Under the pieces are notes generated by a model, which was not told the origin of the DNA, did no database searches, and was given only the letters and a program-made list of their open reading frames with translations. Source: Pyropia haitanensis (lineage: Eukaryota; Rhodophyta; Bangiophyceae; Bangiales; Bangiaceae). From it: DNA of 64,000 nucleotides. The DNA lies in the NCBI GenBank assembly GCA_008729055.1, contig SDUX01000008.1, forward strand, positions 1,364,001 through 1,428,000. The letters are read 5' to 3'. A program made the position numbers and the translations under genes. This document shows positions 42,768 through 54,799 of this stretch, one piece after another. Each line of letters opens with the position of its first letter. Positions within the stretch are counted from its first letter, which is position 1.

Positions 42768-45006
42768 CTGCGCGGAGCTGGCGTGCGTCCGCTCCCTCCT
42801 CTCTCTCTCAGTCGTAGCCACCGGCCAGCCGCCACGCATTGTGTATAGCAGCGCACCTGCCAAGGCCACATCCGTGGTATATGATGATTGATTGACGGCG
42901 GCGCCGCCGCCCCTGTTGGCCTCTGCCTTTCCCTCACCCCGCTCTACACCACCTGTTTGACCGGCCCGGTGTCCGCCGCGGCCACCCCCCGCCCCCGCCG
43001 CTGCCGCTCCCACGCCGCCGTCGAGTAGTCAAACGTGCCGCCCACCACCGCCCGCACCGCGGCCGCCAGCCGCGGCACGTCCACCTCCAGGCCCGTCCCG
43101 TAGTGCGTCACGCCCGCGTGGTACAGCCGCGCCCAGCGGTAGCCCGCCGCCGCGGCGGTCGGCTGGAAGAACGTCGGCCGCCAGTCGCTGCTAATGTGGA
43201 TCGCAACGGGACCGGCGGCCGCGACGGCGGCGGCGGCGGCACCGTCGCGGCCGCCCGCCACCGCCGACGCCGACGGCGGCGGCGGCGGCGGCGCGCCCGC
43301 AAACACCAGGTTCTGCCAGCCCGCGCCGTGGACACCAACGACCACGTCGGGGCGGGCGCCAAACGCGCGGACGGCGCCGACGAGCCCCCCGTTGTGTGGG
43401 AAGACCGACACCGCCCACCCATCGCCGAGGGCGGCGGCCACGCCCGCCACCACCGCCGCCTCGTTGGCCACGCACCGCTTGCCGGTGCACGTTGGCCGCC
43501 CGCCGGGGCCGCCCGCCGCCGTTGCCGACGCCGACCGCGAGATCCACAGCAGCGTCCGCGGCGGCGGCGGCGGCTGCCCCGGTGCGGCATCCCCCCCGCG
43601 GCCAGGCGGGCGGTCGCCGGCGGCGGCGGACGGGGCGGGCGCCAACGCGGCGCGAAAGAACGCGGCGACGGCCCCCCCCCCACACGGCGGGTACACCCCC
43701 CCCCCCTCCCCGCCGCCGCCGCCTGCCGCACCGGCGGCGGCGCGACAATGACCGCCGCCGGGAGCCACTCGCCGTCGGCGGGCGGGGCGGCCAGCCGGCG
43801 GCGCGGCACGCCCAGCGCGGCGGCCGCGCCGGCCGTCACCGACGCGGGCGGCAGCAGCAGCCGCGCCGCCGGGTAGGCGCGGAGGATGGGCAGGGCGGCG
43901 AGCAGCCGCGGGAGGACCTCGGTGTAGACGTGGAAAAAGGTGCTCCCGTGGTGCTGCCCGAGGTGCACCACCATGTCGGCGCCCGTGTAGGGCGCGCCCG
44001 CCGCGGCCGGCGCGGCGGCGATGGCGGCGGCGGCCGCGTCGCCGCCGCCGGCAAGCGCAAACGGCACCGTTCGGGGGCCCGCGGCGGTGGCGGGGGGCGG
44101 GTCGTCGGGCCAGTCGCCCTCCTTGACGCCGCCGCCCACGTCGACGAGCGAGCCGAGGCCGTCGGCGCCCACCCGCAGCACCCGCCCGGCGGCGTTGACG
44201 TACCACCGCGCGGCGGTGCCGCCAAAGACGGCCAGCGGCGGCTCGCCGTCGCCGCCGCCGCCGCCGCCGTCGCCGCCCGTCGTGGCCGCCGCCGCCGCCG
44301 CCGCGCACGTGGGGCGGCCGAGCGGGGACGCGCCGGCGGCGTCCCCCCCCCCGCCAACGCGGACCGCCCCCGGGATGGTCCCCCGCCCCCCCCCTCCCCG
44401 CGGTCGCCCGCCGGGTCGCCCAGCCGCAGCGTCACCGCCGCCGGGTTGACCCGCCGGTACCACTGGGCGTAGGTGGTGATCCGCAGCGGGCCGGCGGGCG
44501 GGTGGGGGTGGGGGGGGGGGGGGTGTCCCGGAGGCGGGTGAGGAGGGCGGCGAGCGTCGCAGAGGGGGGGGGGGAGGTGAAAGCGGTTGCGTAAGCCGCG
44601 TCGAGGGGTGCCGGCCACGGCGCCGCTGCGTCGGCCGGGGGGGGAGGAGGGGGCGTGCCAGCTGCTGGGCGTGTGGCGGGCGGTGGCGGTGGTGGTGGTG
44701 GGGCGGCGGGGGTCTCAGAGCGGCCCGCCTCGCGGGGCGGGCGCACCTCCCGGCCAAAGGCGCTGCCGCCGCTGCCGCCGCTGCCGCCACCGCTGCCATA
44801 GTCCGTGCCGGGCGGTGGCAGCGCGTGGACGCCGCCGCCGGCCCGCGCGCCGCCGATGCGCCACAAGGAGGCGAGCAGGAGGGTGCTGAGCGCCGCCGCC
44901 ACCGCCGCGGGTGCCGTCCGCCGGGCGGCACGCCGCCAGGCAGTACCATCCTTGGGGGGACGCTCCGGCGACCATGCCCGGCGAGGTACGAAGGACATGG
45001 TGGGGA
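42768..45006. repeat. Direct duplication, right copy (GT61 unit)
   Basis: Partner of 36810-39075, with few substitutions and small repeat-length differences. The sparse divergence implies a recent duplication or gene conversion. Confidence 0.92.
42944..44998 (-). CDS. GT61-family glycosyltransferase, copy 2 (three frame slips)
   Basis: Paralogue of the 36983-39067 gene with the same order of signal anchor, Gly/Ser/Pro stem and GT61 core (FFHVYTEVLPRL, VVGVHGAGWQNLVFA, GTGLEVDVPRLAAAV). It starts MSFVPRRAWSPERPPKDG at ATG 44998 and ends at 42944. The G11 run 44564-44574 is in frame here, whereas copy 1 has ten G and is not. Slips of one base are needed at G14 44510-44523, at C-runs near 44386-44398, and at C11 43696-43706, which in copy 1 lies in an intact context. 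Differences include a Thr-to-Lys change (CTGTRC to CTGKRC) and a shorter Gly-Gly-Ser stem. Corrected length is 684 residues. Whether both copies are expressed is unknown; upstream regions are unrelated. Confidence 0.85.
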
Positions 45007-48000
45007 GGGTATGTGGAATGGAAAAGTGGGGAAGGAGGGAGAGAGAGGCGGGGAAAAAGAGGGATGGGTGCTCCAAAAGGCGTGGGGGTGGGTGGATCGG
45101 ATGGGAGGGTGAGACTATGGGAAGGGCAGGGGGGGGGCAGGGGCGGAGCAGCGGGGACACCCCCACGACTGGTGCTGACGTCCAAGAGACCAGAGTTGGA
45201 AGAGGAGGCTGGGGGGGAGGCCGAGCGGTGGGGAAAGCCACAGGGTCCGCCTACCCACTGGTGCTGCCGCCACTGCTTCTGGTGCGTCGACAACGGCGGC
45301 GGTGTGTGCGGGAGAACCGCGCGGGCGGCCGCGCCCCGACGAGCGCCCGCGCCGCCCGCTTGACACTGTGCACCCGCGGCGGCTGCCGCCAAGAACGAAC
45401 GTTTGGCAACAGGGGCGGGACATCCGACCGCCCACTGTGCGCTGTACGAGAGCGCTCCACGCACTGTCACGCCGTGGCGGCGGTCCAAGACGGCCGGTTG
45501 GGGGCGTGCGCCGGGGACCGACGGAGCCGCGCCGGCACTCGCCAAAGCGGCCACCTGGCGCGCGCACCGGCCGGGGGCCCGGCGCGTCGCGGCGCGGCGG
45601 CGCTGTGTCAAAGGGTGTGCATTGGTGGGACAAGACAGGGGCGGCGCGGCCGCGCGGTGCGATCCGAGGCGCGCCCACCCACGCGGGCGGGTGGCGGGTG
45701 AGTGCGCGGTGTGTCGCGAGACGCGGGGGGTGGGGGCGCTGTGACAACTTGGATGGGTGATGGAGAGCGGAGCGCGACAGCCAGTGGGATGGCCGCGATC
45801 GTCAAGTTGTCCCCGGGCATGCATCGCGCACCACTTTCGTTAGCGCGGCGGTGGGGCAAAATCGCGGCGGTGGGGCAATATCGCCTAACGAGCAACCCCT
45901 TTGATGGACCTTGATGGGGTCGAGGTGTTACCGGACTGATGGGCGTCTGGTGGGCCCGGTTGCACCGGCGGAACCGCTCTATCATGTCACAAACGGTCAG
46001 CCGTGACAGCCTTCTGGGCCAATCACAGAGCTCGGATCCGTAGTGCAGCTCCAGGTTGAGGAGTTGAGACTTGCGGTACTCACGGGAAGGGCAATTCGTC
46101 CTCGGAAAAATCAATACAGGGCGGCCGCCAGCGCTGGCGCACAACTATTTCCTGGGACCTCTGGGCAACTGCGTTTGTGATGCCCACCGGCCGCCCCGTT
46201 TCTGTGCTCCCCGTCACGTGGCTCCTACATGGCGTCAAGAGCACGTTTTATTGTTTGTTGTATCTGTTGTTGGTGAGCCTCCTCACCGCTCCACCGTAGC
46301 GGCGCCCTTCCCGCTGACGGTGGGGAGGGGGAGAAGCCTGCTCGCCTCTCGCACTTCCCCACATCTCCACCCCCCGCCCACAAGAGCTTTACGTCGTCGC
46401 CACCCTCTTGGCAACCCAACCCCCCCACCCACATCAACGCACCCCCCATCTTGAGCCTCTCTCCCGTCATCGACCCCGCCTTCCATCCTAAATGCTTCTC
46501 TCTCTCTCCGAATCCCCTCACTTCTTGCCTCTGGATGCGTCCACCAACTCCAGGCAGCACAGCTTCACCAGCGCCCCCGTTCATGCCTTGTCTTCTTGAC
46601 CGATCCACGCACAAAAGACCCACACGAATGCAAAGAACGAACAAAAGAAGAAATACTAAAACACGCAGCAAAGCACACGGCCTAAACACACAGTTAGACA
46701 CCATGATGCCACTCATGCAGTACGAGGCACAGATGCACAAACAGATACGCGCGTCCATTCCCTGCAGCTGCTCGGGACCCCGGCGAGTCATCAAGAACTC
46801 GCGCTGGCGCTTCACATCTCCCATAACCTTGCCCAACGGTTGGGCAGACGTGGACCCGAGCACCTACAGCGATGCCGCCGATGATCGATGTCGACTCGAG
46901 CAAGTGGAAGGTCATCGGGAGCCTCGCGGGGAGAGAGGCGAGGGGCGTGCGTGCAGGCGCGCGTCAGCGTGGGGGACCGTGCCAACTCGGTGTGAGACGG
47001 CGAGCGGCGGTTGGAAGCCAGTCTACGGCACACGGCCTGCGACTCAAGCTCCAGGGCGCGCGGCGTCTCGATTCTGAGACGTTGGGATCGGACCTTCTCG
47101 AAGAAGAGTTTGGTCATCGACTCCGAAGCCTTGGAAGGCAAGTCTGATCGATGCACTAATTTGTCACGTCTGCCACCTGCCTATTGGTTGATGAGCCCGA
47201 ACCTCCCCCCCTCCCCTTACTTGGGGTGCATCCAAGTGTTCCATGAAGAGTGCTGACGCTGCAACGCCTTCTGTAATTTGCTGCCCGCGAGATTGTCACT
47301 CGGCAACCTCGCGGCACGTCACGCGCGGCCGCGTGATCGTCGAAGTGCGGGGAGCTCCCGAACTCGCCCAGTCACAGGCCCTCCACGTGGCGACGAGCCG
47401 TTCGTGAGTGGACATAGCGAGGCACAAGGGGCCCCCCGTACATGCCCCAGGCGGCTCGGGGTGTCCAGAGAGGAGACACCCGAGCTGTAAAGCAGTCGCG
47501 TCTCGCGGATTCAAGTATGACTTGTGGGAGACTGTTGACTTGTACAAGCGATGTGTGTATGTGTGTGGGCTGTGTAGGCCTTGCGTAGCGGATTCGGGCT
47601 TTAGTGACAGTGGCTGCAGCCGCGGGCCCGCGTGGCCCCCTATCCGCCATGTTCCTCGACGGCATCTCTCTCGCGCACCGCCATGAAAGCGCTTGTCGGT
47701 GCTGTCTGTGACGTCGCCCCCCTCGCTGCCGCTACCCCTGTGCTGCCGCTTCATGAGCGGTGTTGCGCCCGCCACGCTGGCCCGCCGTCGCTTTAGCGGC
47801 CGGCTTGCCCTTCGTACGCAGCGGGCAAGAAAAGGTAGCGTGGGCTAGCGAAGCAACGGGGAAGCTGTGTGGGCACGGCAGCAAGCCGCATTGCCAAATG
47901 GTCGGCTACGTCTGACCTGGTCATGGCCACCGCAAGTCCTATCTCCGCGCCTGAACTGAGGCACTTGGAATAAAGTTTAAATGACTTGGGTAAGTTATTT

Positions 48001-49419
48001 CTCCAACGGTCCAATGAGAGCGTAGGACTGTTGGCCGTCACCCCGCGACAAGAAAGTGACACGGGCGCCCTCACGAGCTTTAGTCGCAGGAGGGGTCTCG
48101 TCGCCAGCTCCGGGGTGAGAAACGAGCCCATCGCCAGCGGCACTCGATGGCCTGCGCGTTAGGCGAAACTGGGCCAGTCCGGAAGCCATCGAAGGCCAAT
48201 TCCGATGGGCCGGTAGCCATCGCCCGGCGCGATGGGCTGCCGATGGGAAACCGGGGGAAACGTGACGACGGCGCGGCGGTTCCGGTCCTCTGGAGGAGGA
48301 ACGAGGACAGCGGTGTGGGCGGGGGGGCCTGTTGGTCCTTGCTGGCCAGGGTGTCAGCGGCGAGGTGTCACCAGAGGCCGCCGCGTGGAGGGTGGGGCGG
48401 AGGTCGGCAGCGCCCTGCGAGCGCGCCTGACGGCGTGCACGCCCGTGCTTTTGGCCAAAATCGTGACGTCGCATGACCGGCCGGCAGCTCGTCGTCTGAC
48501 GGGACGACGCCCGTGGCGGACGCGGGTGCGTCGCACCGGCAATGTGCGGCGCCAGTTGGCAGTGCCGCGTGCGAGGTGCCAATCGCGTCGCCCCATTGGT
48601 GGCGAGGAATGCACACGCGTCGGCGTGCCGCACGGGGACACAGCAGCCAGACGTTGTCGTCCCGTGCACCGCGTCTCGACTTGCATTTGTCACGGCGAGT
48701 CCCAGGAGTGTGTCCGTGTCAAGGTGGACTTGCCCGAAGACCGGTCGATTTCCGCAAGACGTTTGCAAACGGAGAGGCTCTCACACTCGGTTTTCGCATG
48801 CGCGCGGCCTCGATCGCAGCCAAAAAGCAACCGATTCTTAAGACGATTTAGCCGGCACAGCGCAGGCCATCATTGGACTTAACGTGGTCATGTTCCTGCC
48901 TTGACCAATGTATTTTGATGGCAGTGTCAGAAGCCGACGTTGGAATTCATTGGGGCTCTGCTCGTTCCTCGGAGAAACACCCCTCCCCACCAACCTCTCT
49001 GCCCCTGCGTCCGGTCGCCCCTCTGGCTGGGACCACCGTCACGGAAGTGTTTCTGCGCCGACGTCTGTCTGTCCTTGTTTGTTGGCTACAGCGGGAGTGC
49101 TTCTGGGGCGACGCCTGAATTTCCCTCTCGGGCGCCCGCAACGAAACTGCTTTTGCGGTGACAGCGGCATCGCTTCACCTACCCCCCTACTGTGGACTGA
49201 CCCAAGAGTGGGGGGCAGGCCACCGCGCCGCTGCCCGCGCCGCACCCCTAACCAACCTCCGTCACTCCCCGTCACCCCTCGTCACTCCTCGCGGGCTGCT
49301 GCGGCTTGGCCTCACGTCACCCGCATCACTGCCACTGCAGAGGTGGCCGGCCGTCAGGGCGTTTGTTCATCACGGGGGCGGTCTGCTGTGGCGCTCCTGA
49401 CGGTCGGGCGGGGTCGAGC
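44999..49419. other. Long gene-poor stretch
   Basis: No gene is called in 4.4 kb. Up to about 45750 it is GC-rich, then lower-GC. Scattered CCAAT/ATTGG boxes occur (46014, 47178, 48905) and a short hairpin cccaacggttggg lies near 46833. A minus frame at 46863-46225 with one hydrophobic stretch and minus frames at 46694-47156 were examined but not recognised; a small spliced gene at 46700-47120 remains possible. Confidence 0.4.
48902..48909 (+). promoter_or_regulatory. TGACCAAT box upstream of the DUF427 gene
   Basis: Same octamer as the three in the 28655-28878 cluster, about 510 bp upstream of ATG 49420. A promoter role is inferred from the motif and its position. Confidence 0.35.
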
Positions 49420-49933
49420 ATGGCGACGGCGACGTGGAAGGGGGTGGTGATTGCCAAGACGGACAAGTTTGAGACGATCGAAGGGAATGTACGTACCCGC
49501 TGCCTGGTGGACGCCAGACCCAGGACAGGCGAACAGGGGAGGGGATGGTGGGGTTTGGTCAGAGGGGGAGGGGCTAGAGGGGAAGGAAAGGGAAGAAAGG
49601 CTGTCTGCTGTTCGGGTGGCTGATCCCTTTTGACCATTGCCTCTGTTGAGTGCTCTCGGTGGGTTGGTCTTTGACTGGACGTTCTTCTGCCCCCGTCCAT
49701 TCCCTCTCTTGTAGGTGTACTTCCCCCCTGACTCCCTCGTGGCCGCCCACTTCACTCCCTCTGCCCACACCTCGGTGTGCCCGTGGAAAGGCACGGCGAC
49801 GTACAAAAACGTGACGGTGGACGGGGCTACGAACGCGAATGCCGCGTGGGTGTACGAAGCACCCAAGGCGGCGGCCGCCAATATCAAGGGGCACATCGCG
49901 TTTTGGAAGGGGGTGCAGGTCAGCCGGTCGTAA
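49420..49933 (+). CDS. DUF427 domain protein, two exons
   Basis: A complete small DUF427 protein (95 residues, the family's usual size). Function is not established; the fold is a compact beta domain found in bacteria, fungi and algae. Exon 1 (49420-49488) encodes MATATWKGVVIAKTDKFETI then EGN. Exon 2 (49715-49933) begins VYFPPDSLVAAHFTPS and continues with TSVCPWKGTATYKNVTVDG, AWVYEAPKAAAANIKGHIAF and WKGVQVSRS, ending at TAA 49931-49933. Family hallmarks are EGNxYFPP, the CPWKG motif and the terminal W-x-G-V. No long homopolymers and no frame slips occur. The ATG is the first in frame and the length fits. Confidence 0.95.
49489..49714 (+). other. Intron of the DUF427 gene
   Basis: Donor GAAGGGAAT|GTACGT, acceptor CTTGTAG|GTGTAC; 226 nt. 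Splicing joins EGN to VYFPP, as in single-exon relatives. Confidence 0.95.
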
Positions 49934-52656
49934 GGCGCTGGGAGCAGGAAGAAGTGGGTGGTAAGGAGGAGGCGCGGTGGGGAGAGGAACAACCAATGGG
50001 GGTCTTTAGTCGAGATGAGTGGGCCGCTTTGCGAGGCGCGGGTGTGCCAGAGGCTGCGGAAACCCTGGCCGTGGTGGGCTGCTGAGAGGGGCATGGTCGG
50101 ATGGTGTGCTCTGGAAGACAGCCTGTCGTAAGGCCATGCACGCACCTTGCGGCGCACTACCGGGGGCCTACCGTACAACGGCAGGCCACTGATTAGATTG
50201 ACACAGGGACGGGCGGGGCTGGCCAGCAGCGGAAACGCACTGACCGCTGCCACCACAGCTAGGGCAATCACGGTACCGGTCAGTGCGGTCACCCCTTCGC
50301 GTGGCCAGTACCTCTACACGGGCGGCCGGCATTCGTGCCAACCGCGGCAGCAACTGCTTTGGCCGTTCCAGCTAGAACAGGTCAGTGGCCTCTGGCAATG
50401 CAGGAGGCACACTGCAAAGTCATGCGCTCGGTGTCGGTGCTCGAAGGGTTCAGTCCAGCTCGTCGCAAGGGTGGGCGAGCTCTGTTGGCCGTGGCGGGCC
50501 GCGGCGGACAAGACGATCAGTCGGAGAAGTGACGAGGACGGAGGGCAGGGACTGGTCGCATTGCCAGACTTGGAAAGGCCAACTTCACACTTGACCGCGG
50601 TTCTGCTCACACTTCGACTACACGTGCACACACACGGACTCTGATCCGAATGGTTGCTCTTGGACGCACGGCAAGTACAACTGGTGCACAGAAAAGAGTC
50701 TTGATCACTGGAACAAAAGACAACCGGACTAGGGTCGCGAGTGCCGCACGAAAGGACCATCGTCGAATCTGTTGGCATCCTAGATTCAATTACAACCAAG
50801 TGATTTGACACCATGCCCGGTATATCTGGATCTCGGTGGCGGTGGGCCACTCATCGACGGGCACACCGTCCTTCGAGGGCAAGGGGGGCTTGACACACAC
50901 GTCCGCCACCTGTGCGCCTACAGCTGTGCGTCTGCCGAAGCTTTCTCGCCTCGGTGGGGCACACGCGTGCAAAACCACCCAGGGCTCTCTTGGAGCGTGG
51001 TGCGAGACACGGGGACGGCTGGGGCTCGCAATCTGTCGTCGCTGCACCAATCAAAAGCCTCAACGGAGGGTCCTTGAGGTGGTCCAGCCCCGCCATACTT
51101 TGAAGAGACAGAAGGGAGAGCTTTTCTGGGACAGCAGACCCCCTGAAGTTGGGCTTGTTTCGCTTGTTGGATGCGCATCGGTCCCTTCAACCGTCACGGT
51201 GGGAATGGGATGCCCCTTTGAGGCGGCCGGGCCACTCGTGTTGGCCCAATGCGCCCTCTGAGTGGCCCAGACCTCGGTCCAGACAGGCTTCATCGGCGCT
51301 GGTAGTATATGGTGGAACCGCATCGGTGGAAGGCGGCGAGAGTGCATTGGCGGGACTTCATTCGTCGACGTCGGCGAGCCCACAGACCCGCCTGGGGGCA
51401 GGGTGGGTTGTCGGTCTGGGGAGGAGAGACGGCCTTGCGCGGGGGGGGAGAGGAGGCGGGGGACACGCCGGACGGCCCGCCCCGGGCAGCTCGTCGGGGC
51501 CCGGAGCTGACCCCAGTGGCGAAAAGCCTGGAAAGCGGGGGCGGGCCAGCACCTGCTGTAGCTGGGGCGTGGCCGGCGGTGGCGGACACGGGGCCTCGTC
51601 GCATCGCACCCCCCCCCCCAGCCTGTGCCTCTGGGTCCCGCCCGGGTCGGGTCCCTGCGCCCGCAGTTGGCGCGTACTGGCTGGGCCTCTGCGGCACCCT
51701 CCAAGACGGGTGACGCAGCGGCCCGTGCCGAGGCCGGCCGGCTGCAGCCGGCCACGGCCGTCGCGAGACCGGGCGAGCTGCGGTTGCGTCGGTGGTGGGG
51801 CTTCTTTGGCCCGGGGCTTGGGCCGCTGTCGGGGGGCACCAGACATCACTCTGGGAGGGGGGGCTACTAAAGCCGTCGGCGTCATCGTCGCCGTCGGCGA
51901 GGGCCCCCTCAACCAGAGCCCAATTGAACGGGGTGCCAGTCTTCGTGCGGTCGCCGGCGTGGACCCGCTGGGAGGGGCTGTGGCGGGGCCTCTTCGTGCG
52001 CACCGTTCAAGAGCTCCCCCGACGCGCCCGAGCTCCGCGGACACACCTTTGGGGCCAAGTGGGAGGGTGTCTGCTCAGCGCAGTTGACGCGCCTCCCCGC
52101 GCGCGTGCGCGTGCAGGCGGTGGTGGAGCAGGTGCCCCCCTCCTCCTCTCGCCTTATTGCCGAGTGTTGGCCCCACCCGCGTTGCCCATTACGGCATCCA
52201 TCGTGCTGCCGTATCCGTCGCTGCCGGGGCTTCATCGACGACAGCGCCTGTTGGGCGACTACCTGCACTCGTCTCTGTCGTAGTCGTTGACGGTTGGGTG
52301 CCAAACATGGAGGGGCCGATGGCGATGCGGAGCGGTGCTGTGGACGTACCCACGGCGCAGCGGCGTATGGCGTTACGGTCACAAGTGCGTTCACAAAGGT
52401 GGCGAGCAGATGGAGCTGGGAGCGGGAGGTGCCTTGCGACCGCGGCGACAGCCGTGCTCACGGCGCGCAGGTGCACGCGCTTCATCGATCATGTGCCCAG
52501 TCTTCCGACACCCTCTATACTTTTTATGTGTCAGGGCGGTACTGACACGGTCAACCCTTTTTTCCTTTGTTGATTGTTTGGTGTCTGTTGGTGTTGAATG
52601 TATCTGCACAATACACGACGTGCTTGTTTGATGTGTCATCGTTTATTCTTTTGCAG
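49934..52656. other. Spacer, probably including the 5' UTR of the 52657 gene
   Basis: No gene is called. Frames at 51149-52087 (plus) and 51060-52044 (minus) overlap and lack domains. The last part ends with a good 3' splice site (TTATTCTTTTGCAG, 52643-52656) directly before ATG 52657, so an untranslated exon probably lies upstream. Confidence 0.45.
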
Positions 52657-53292
52657 ATGATGGCCTTGACGCTGCCCTCTCACATGATGCGGCCAAGTGG
52701 CTGCTATTACCCTGATGTACCATCCCTGGACGATGAGGATGCGGGCTCGGGCGAGTGGGACGCGGACCTCACTCCCGTCGTGCCGTCAGCCTTGAATGGC
52801 TCTTCTGGCTCCCGCTCTGGGTTGGGGCCAATGCCTCGGAAACGGATGTGGAGCGGCCCCGCTGGTGGCGTGGCGGTCCCGCGGGCTCGCCCTGCGTCTA
52901 TGGTATTTGGCGATGGTGAGGGCGCGGCGCTCGACGACGACCTGCGGGGCGGTTCGTACCTCGGCGTGGACGACGCGCTCGACGAGGATGGGTTTGACGA
53001 CTACTCGTCGGATGAGGCTTACGCGGCCGCGCAGACGGCGCGGCGGTCCCCTCAGGTGTCCTCTCCGGCGATTGCTATCCCCCGGAGTGATACTGGCCGG
53101 CCGTCGGCGAGCGCGTCACCGCTGGCCAGCGGCGGCGCCCTGGAGGACTGCGTCGGTGATGACGACGCGATGGGGGGGGAGGAGGAGGATGAGCCGTTTG
53201 TGCCTCCCCACCTGCTTTCCAAGCGGTTAACGCAGTCCCTGGCGGCCGTGCCGCGTCGGGACATCCGCCACGCCCTGGCAAACTGGGCATAG
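52657..53292 (+). CDS. Unrecognised acidic protein
   Basis: Not recognised. ATG 52657 (MMALTLPSHMMRPSGCYYPD) to TAG 53290-53292 gives 211 residues in one frame. It is acidic and Ser-rich: VPSLDDEDAGSGEWDADLTP, LDEDGFDDYSSDEAYAAAQ and DDDAMGGEEEDEPFVPPHLL. The C-terminus SKRLTQSLAAVPRRDIRHAL is basic and probably helical. The PFVPPHLL motif loosely recalls the VPPH motif of plant S40/senescence-regulator proteins, but that is weak. No signal peptide or membrane segment is present. A consensus acceptor TTTTGCAG abuts the ATG, so the coding sequence seems to begin an internal exon. Less biased codon use and no long homopolymers set it apart from its GC-extreme neighbours. Confidence 0.7.
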   Translation: MMALTLPSHMMRPSGCYYPDVPSLDDEDAGSGEWDADLTPVVPSALNGSSGSRSGLGPMPRKRMWSGPAGGVAVPRARPASMVFGDGEGAALDDDLRGGSYLGVDDALDEDGFDDYSSDEAYAAAQTARRSPQVSSPAIAIPRSDTGRPSASASPLASGGALEDCVGDDDAMGGEEEDEPFVPPHLLSKRLTQSLAAVPRRDIRHALANWA

Positions 53293-54799
53293 GGGCGGTG
53301 CCGGGGAGTGGCGTGGGGTGGCGCGTGTGCTCCTGTTGACGGCTCTTTTTCTCCCGATTGCGCGTTCGCTTGGTGTGTCCCCTGGTGCCCCCCGCCGCTG
53401 CGTCACCCGCGTGGACGTCCCAGGTCAGCGCTGCCTACCTGCTGTGAATATCTTCCCTTCTTCCCTGTGTTGCAGTGTCTCTGGCGACGGCTGCTGGGGC
53501 GCCGCGTGCTGTTGTATGACGACTTTCTCTTCTTTCCTGTTGTACACTACTCGTGTACACATGGCGTGTAGATAGTGCACTCGACTGCTGCGCGTCGTTG
53601 ACAGCTGGTCGCGAGCGGTTTAAATCTCTTAGGTGTGTAGCAATCCTATTTCTTTCGCGTTGTGCACATGCCCAGAAGCGCAGAACTTGGAGCAACGTCG
53701 TTGAAGGGAGTATGGGATGGCCGTGTTTGAACGCGACGACGTTCCGTGCGCGTACGGAACCGGCCGCGCCAGCCAGAGCGCTCCGCGCGGCGATTGCGTC
53801 TCGGCCAGCGATGCGTAAGGAGCCGTCACGCGGGGCGACGGGGCGGCGACGTGCACGGTTGTGACTGGGATCGGCGGCGCTGCACACAATCGGCCCCGTT
53901 TGAAAATCTGCTGCCTCCTTCGCGGTGGTTGGGCCCGGGTCCGGCGCGGCTGCCATCCCCTTCGTGGGTGGTCATTCGCGGCACCCCCGCGCGCCACCCA
54001 GCCGCCGCATCCAGCGCCGCCACGTTTCCCCCCTTCGCTGCAGCCACCGCCGCTACCGTCACCAGCGGCGGCGCCGCCGTGCCCCGCTCCCCCCTCCTTG
54101 CCACACGACCCTGGGCCGCCACGGCGCCGGCGCTCACACCCCTCCCGCACGGCGACGTCACGGCCGACGCGGCTGGGTTTCGGGGGGGGATGTGCCCCCC
54201 CCCGCCGCGGGCGTCCCACGCCAGTGTGGACGTGCGGGGGGCGTCCGCCGTTGGGACGCGGGGGGACGGCTGCCACGGATGCGCTGCTGGCACGATGACG
54301 TAGAGACGGTGCGCGGCGCGGGAGTGGCCGATGCATCCCCGTGGAGCGCGCGCTCCCGCCCGCGTCGCGCCCTGTGGGGCTGTGCTGTTTTGAACTCTGC
54401 GCTCGACTCGATGGAGGTCTCCCGGCCGAGGGGCAAGCCATGCGCACCGTGCGGAGGGCTCAGCTCATTTACAAGGGGAGTGGGTGAGGGGGGTCAGAGG
54501 GGGGGGGAGGGGGAGACGTACCGACCAGGGGAAGAGGGGGGGGGGCTCTGCCAGAAAGCAGGGAATGTGAGGCAGACCGTACGGCAGGGCTGATCGTGGC
54601 GCCGCCGCCGCACCCACCGAACGCCGCGCCAGTACACCTAGCTCGCCCCCCGCAGGGTGCCCACGTCCCCCCCTGCAGCGTGGCACCCGTTCTTCACAGC
54701 GACACACCGTACATAGGAGAAAGCAAGGAAAGGAAGAGAGAAGAAAGGAAAGACAGCCTAGAGTTGACGGTGCACTCCACGTCACGAGACGACCCACCG
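53293..54799. other. Convergent spacer
   Basis: Lies between the stop of the 52657 gene (plus) and the MPI stop (minus). A plus frame (about 53950-54303) and overlapping minus frames are open but not recognisable. Confidence 0.45.

Noticed and set aside
46225..47156. Minus-strand frames with MTKLFFEKVRSQRLRIETP, a KVMGDVKRQREFLMTRRG segment and a hydrophobic stretch
   Set aside because: Could be exons of a small spliced gene, but I could not recognise the protein or fix splice sites.
53570..53650. A possible tRNA-like stretch with ggtttaaatct resembling a B box
   Set aside because: No acceptor, anticodon or T-stem pairing could be found.
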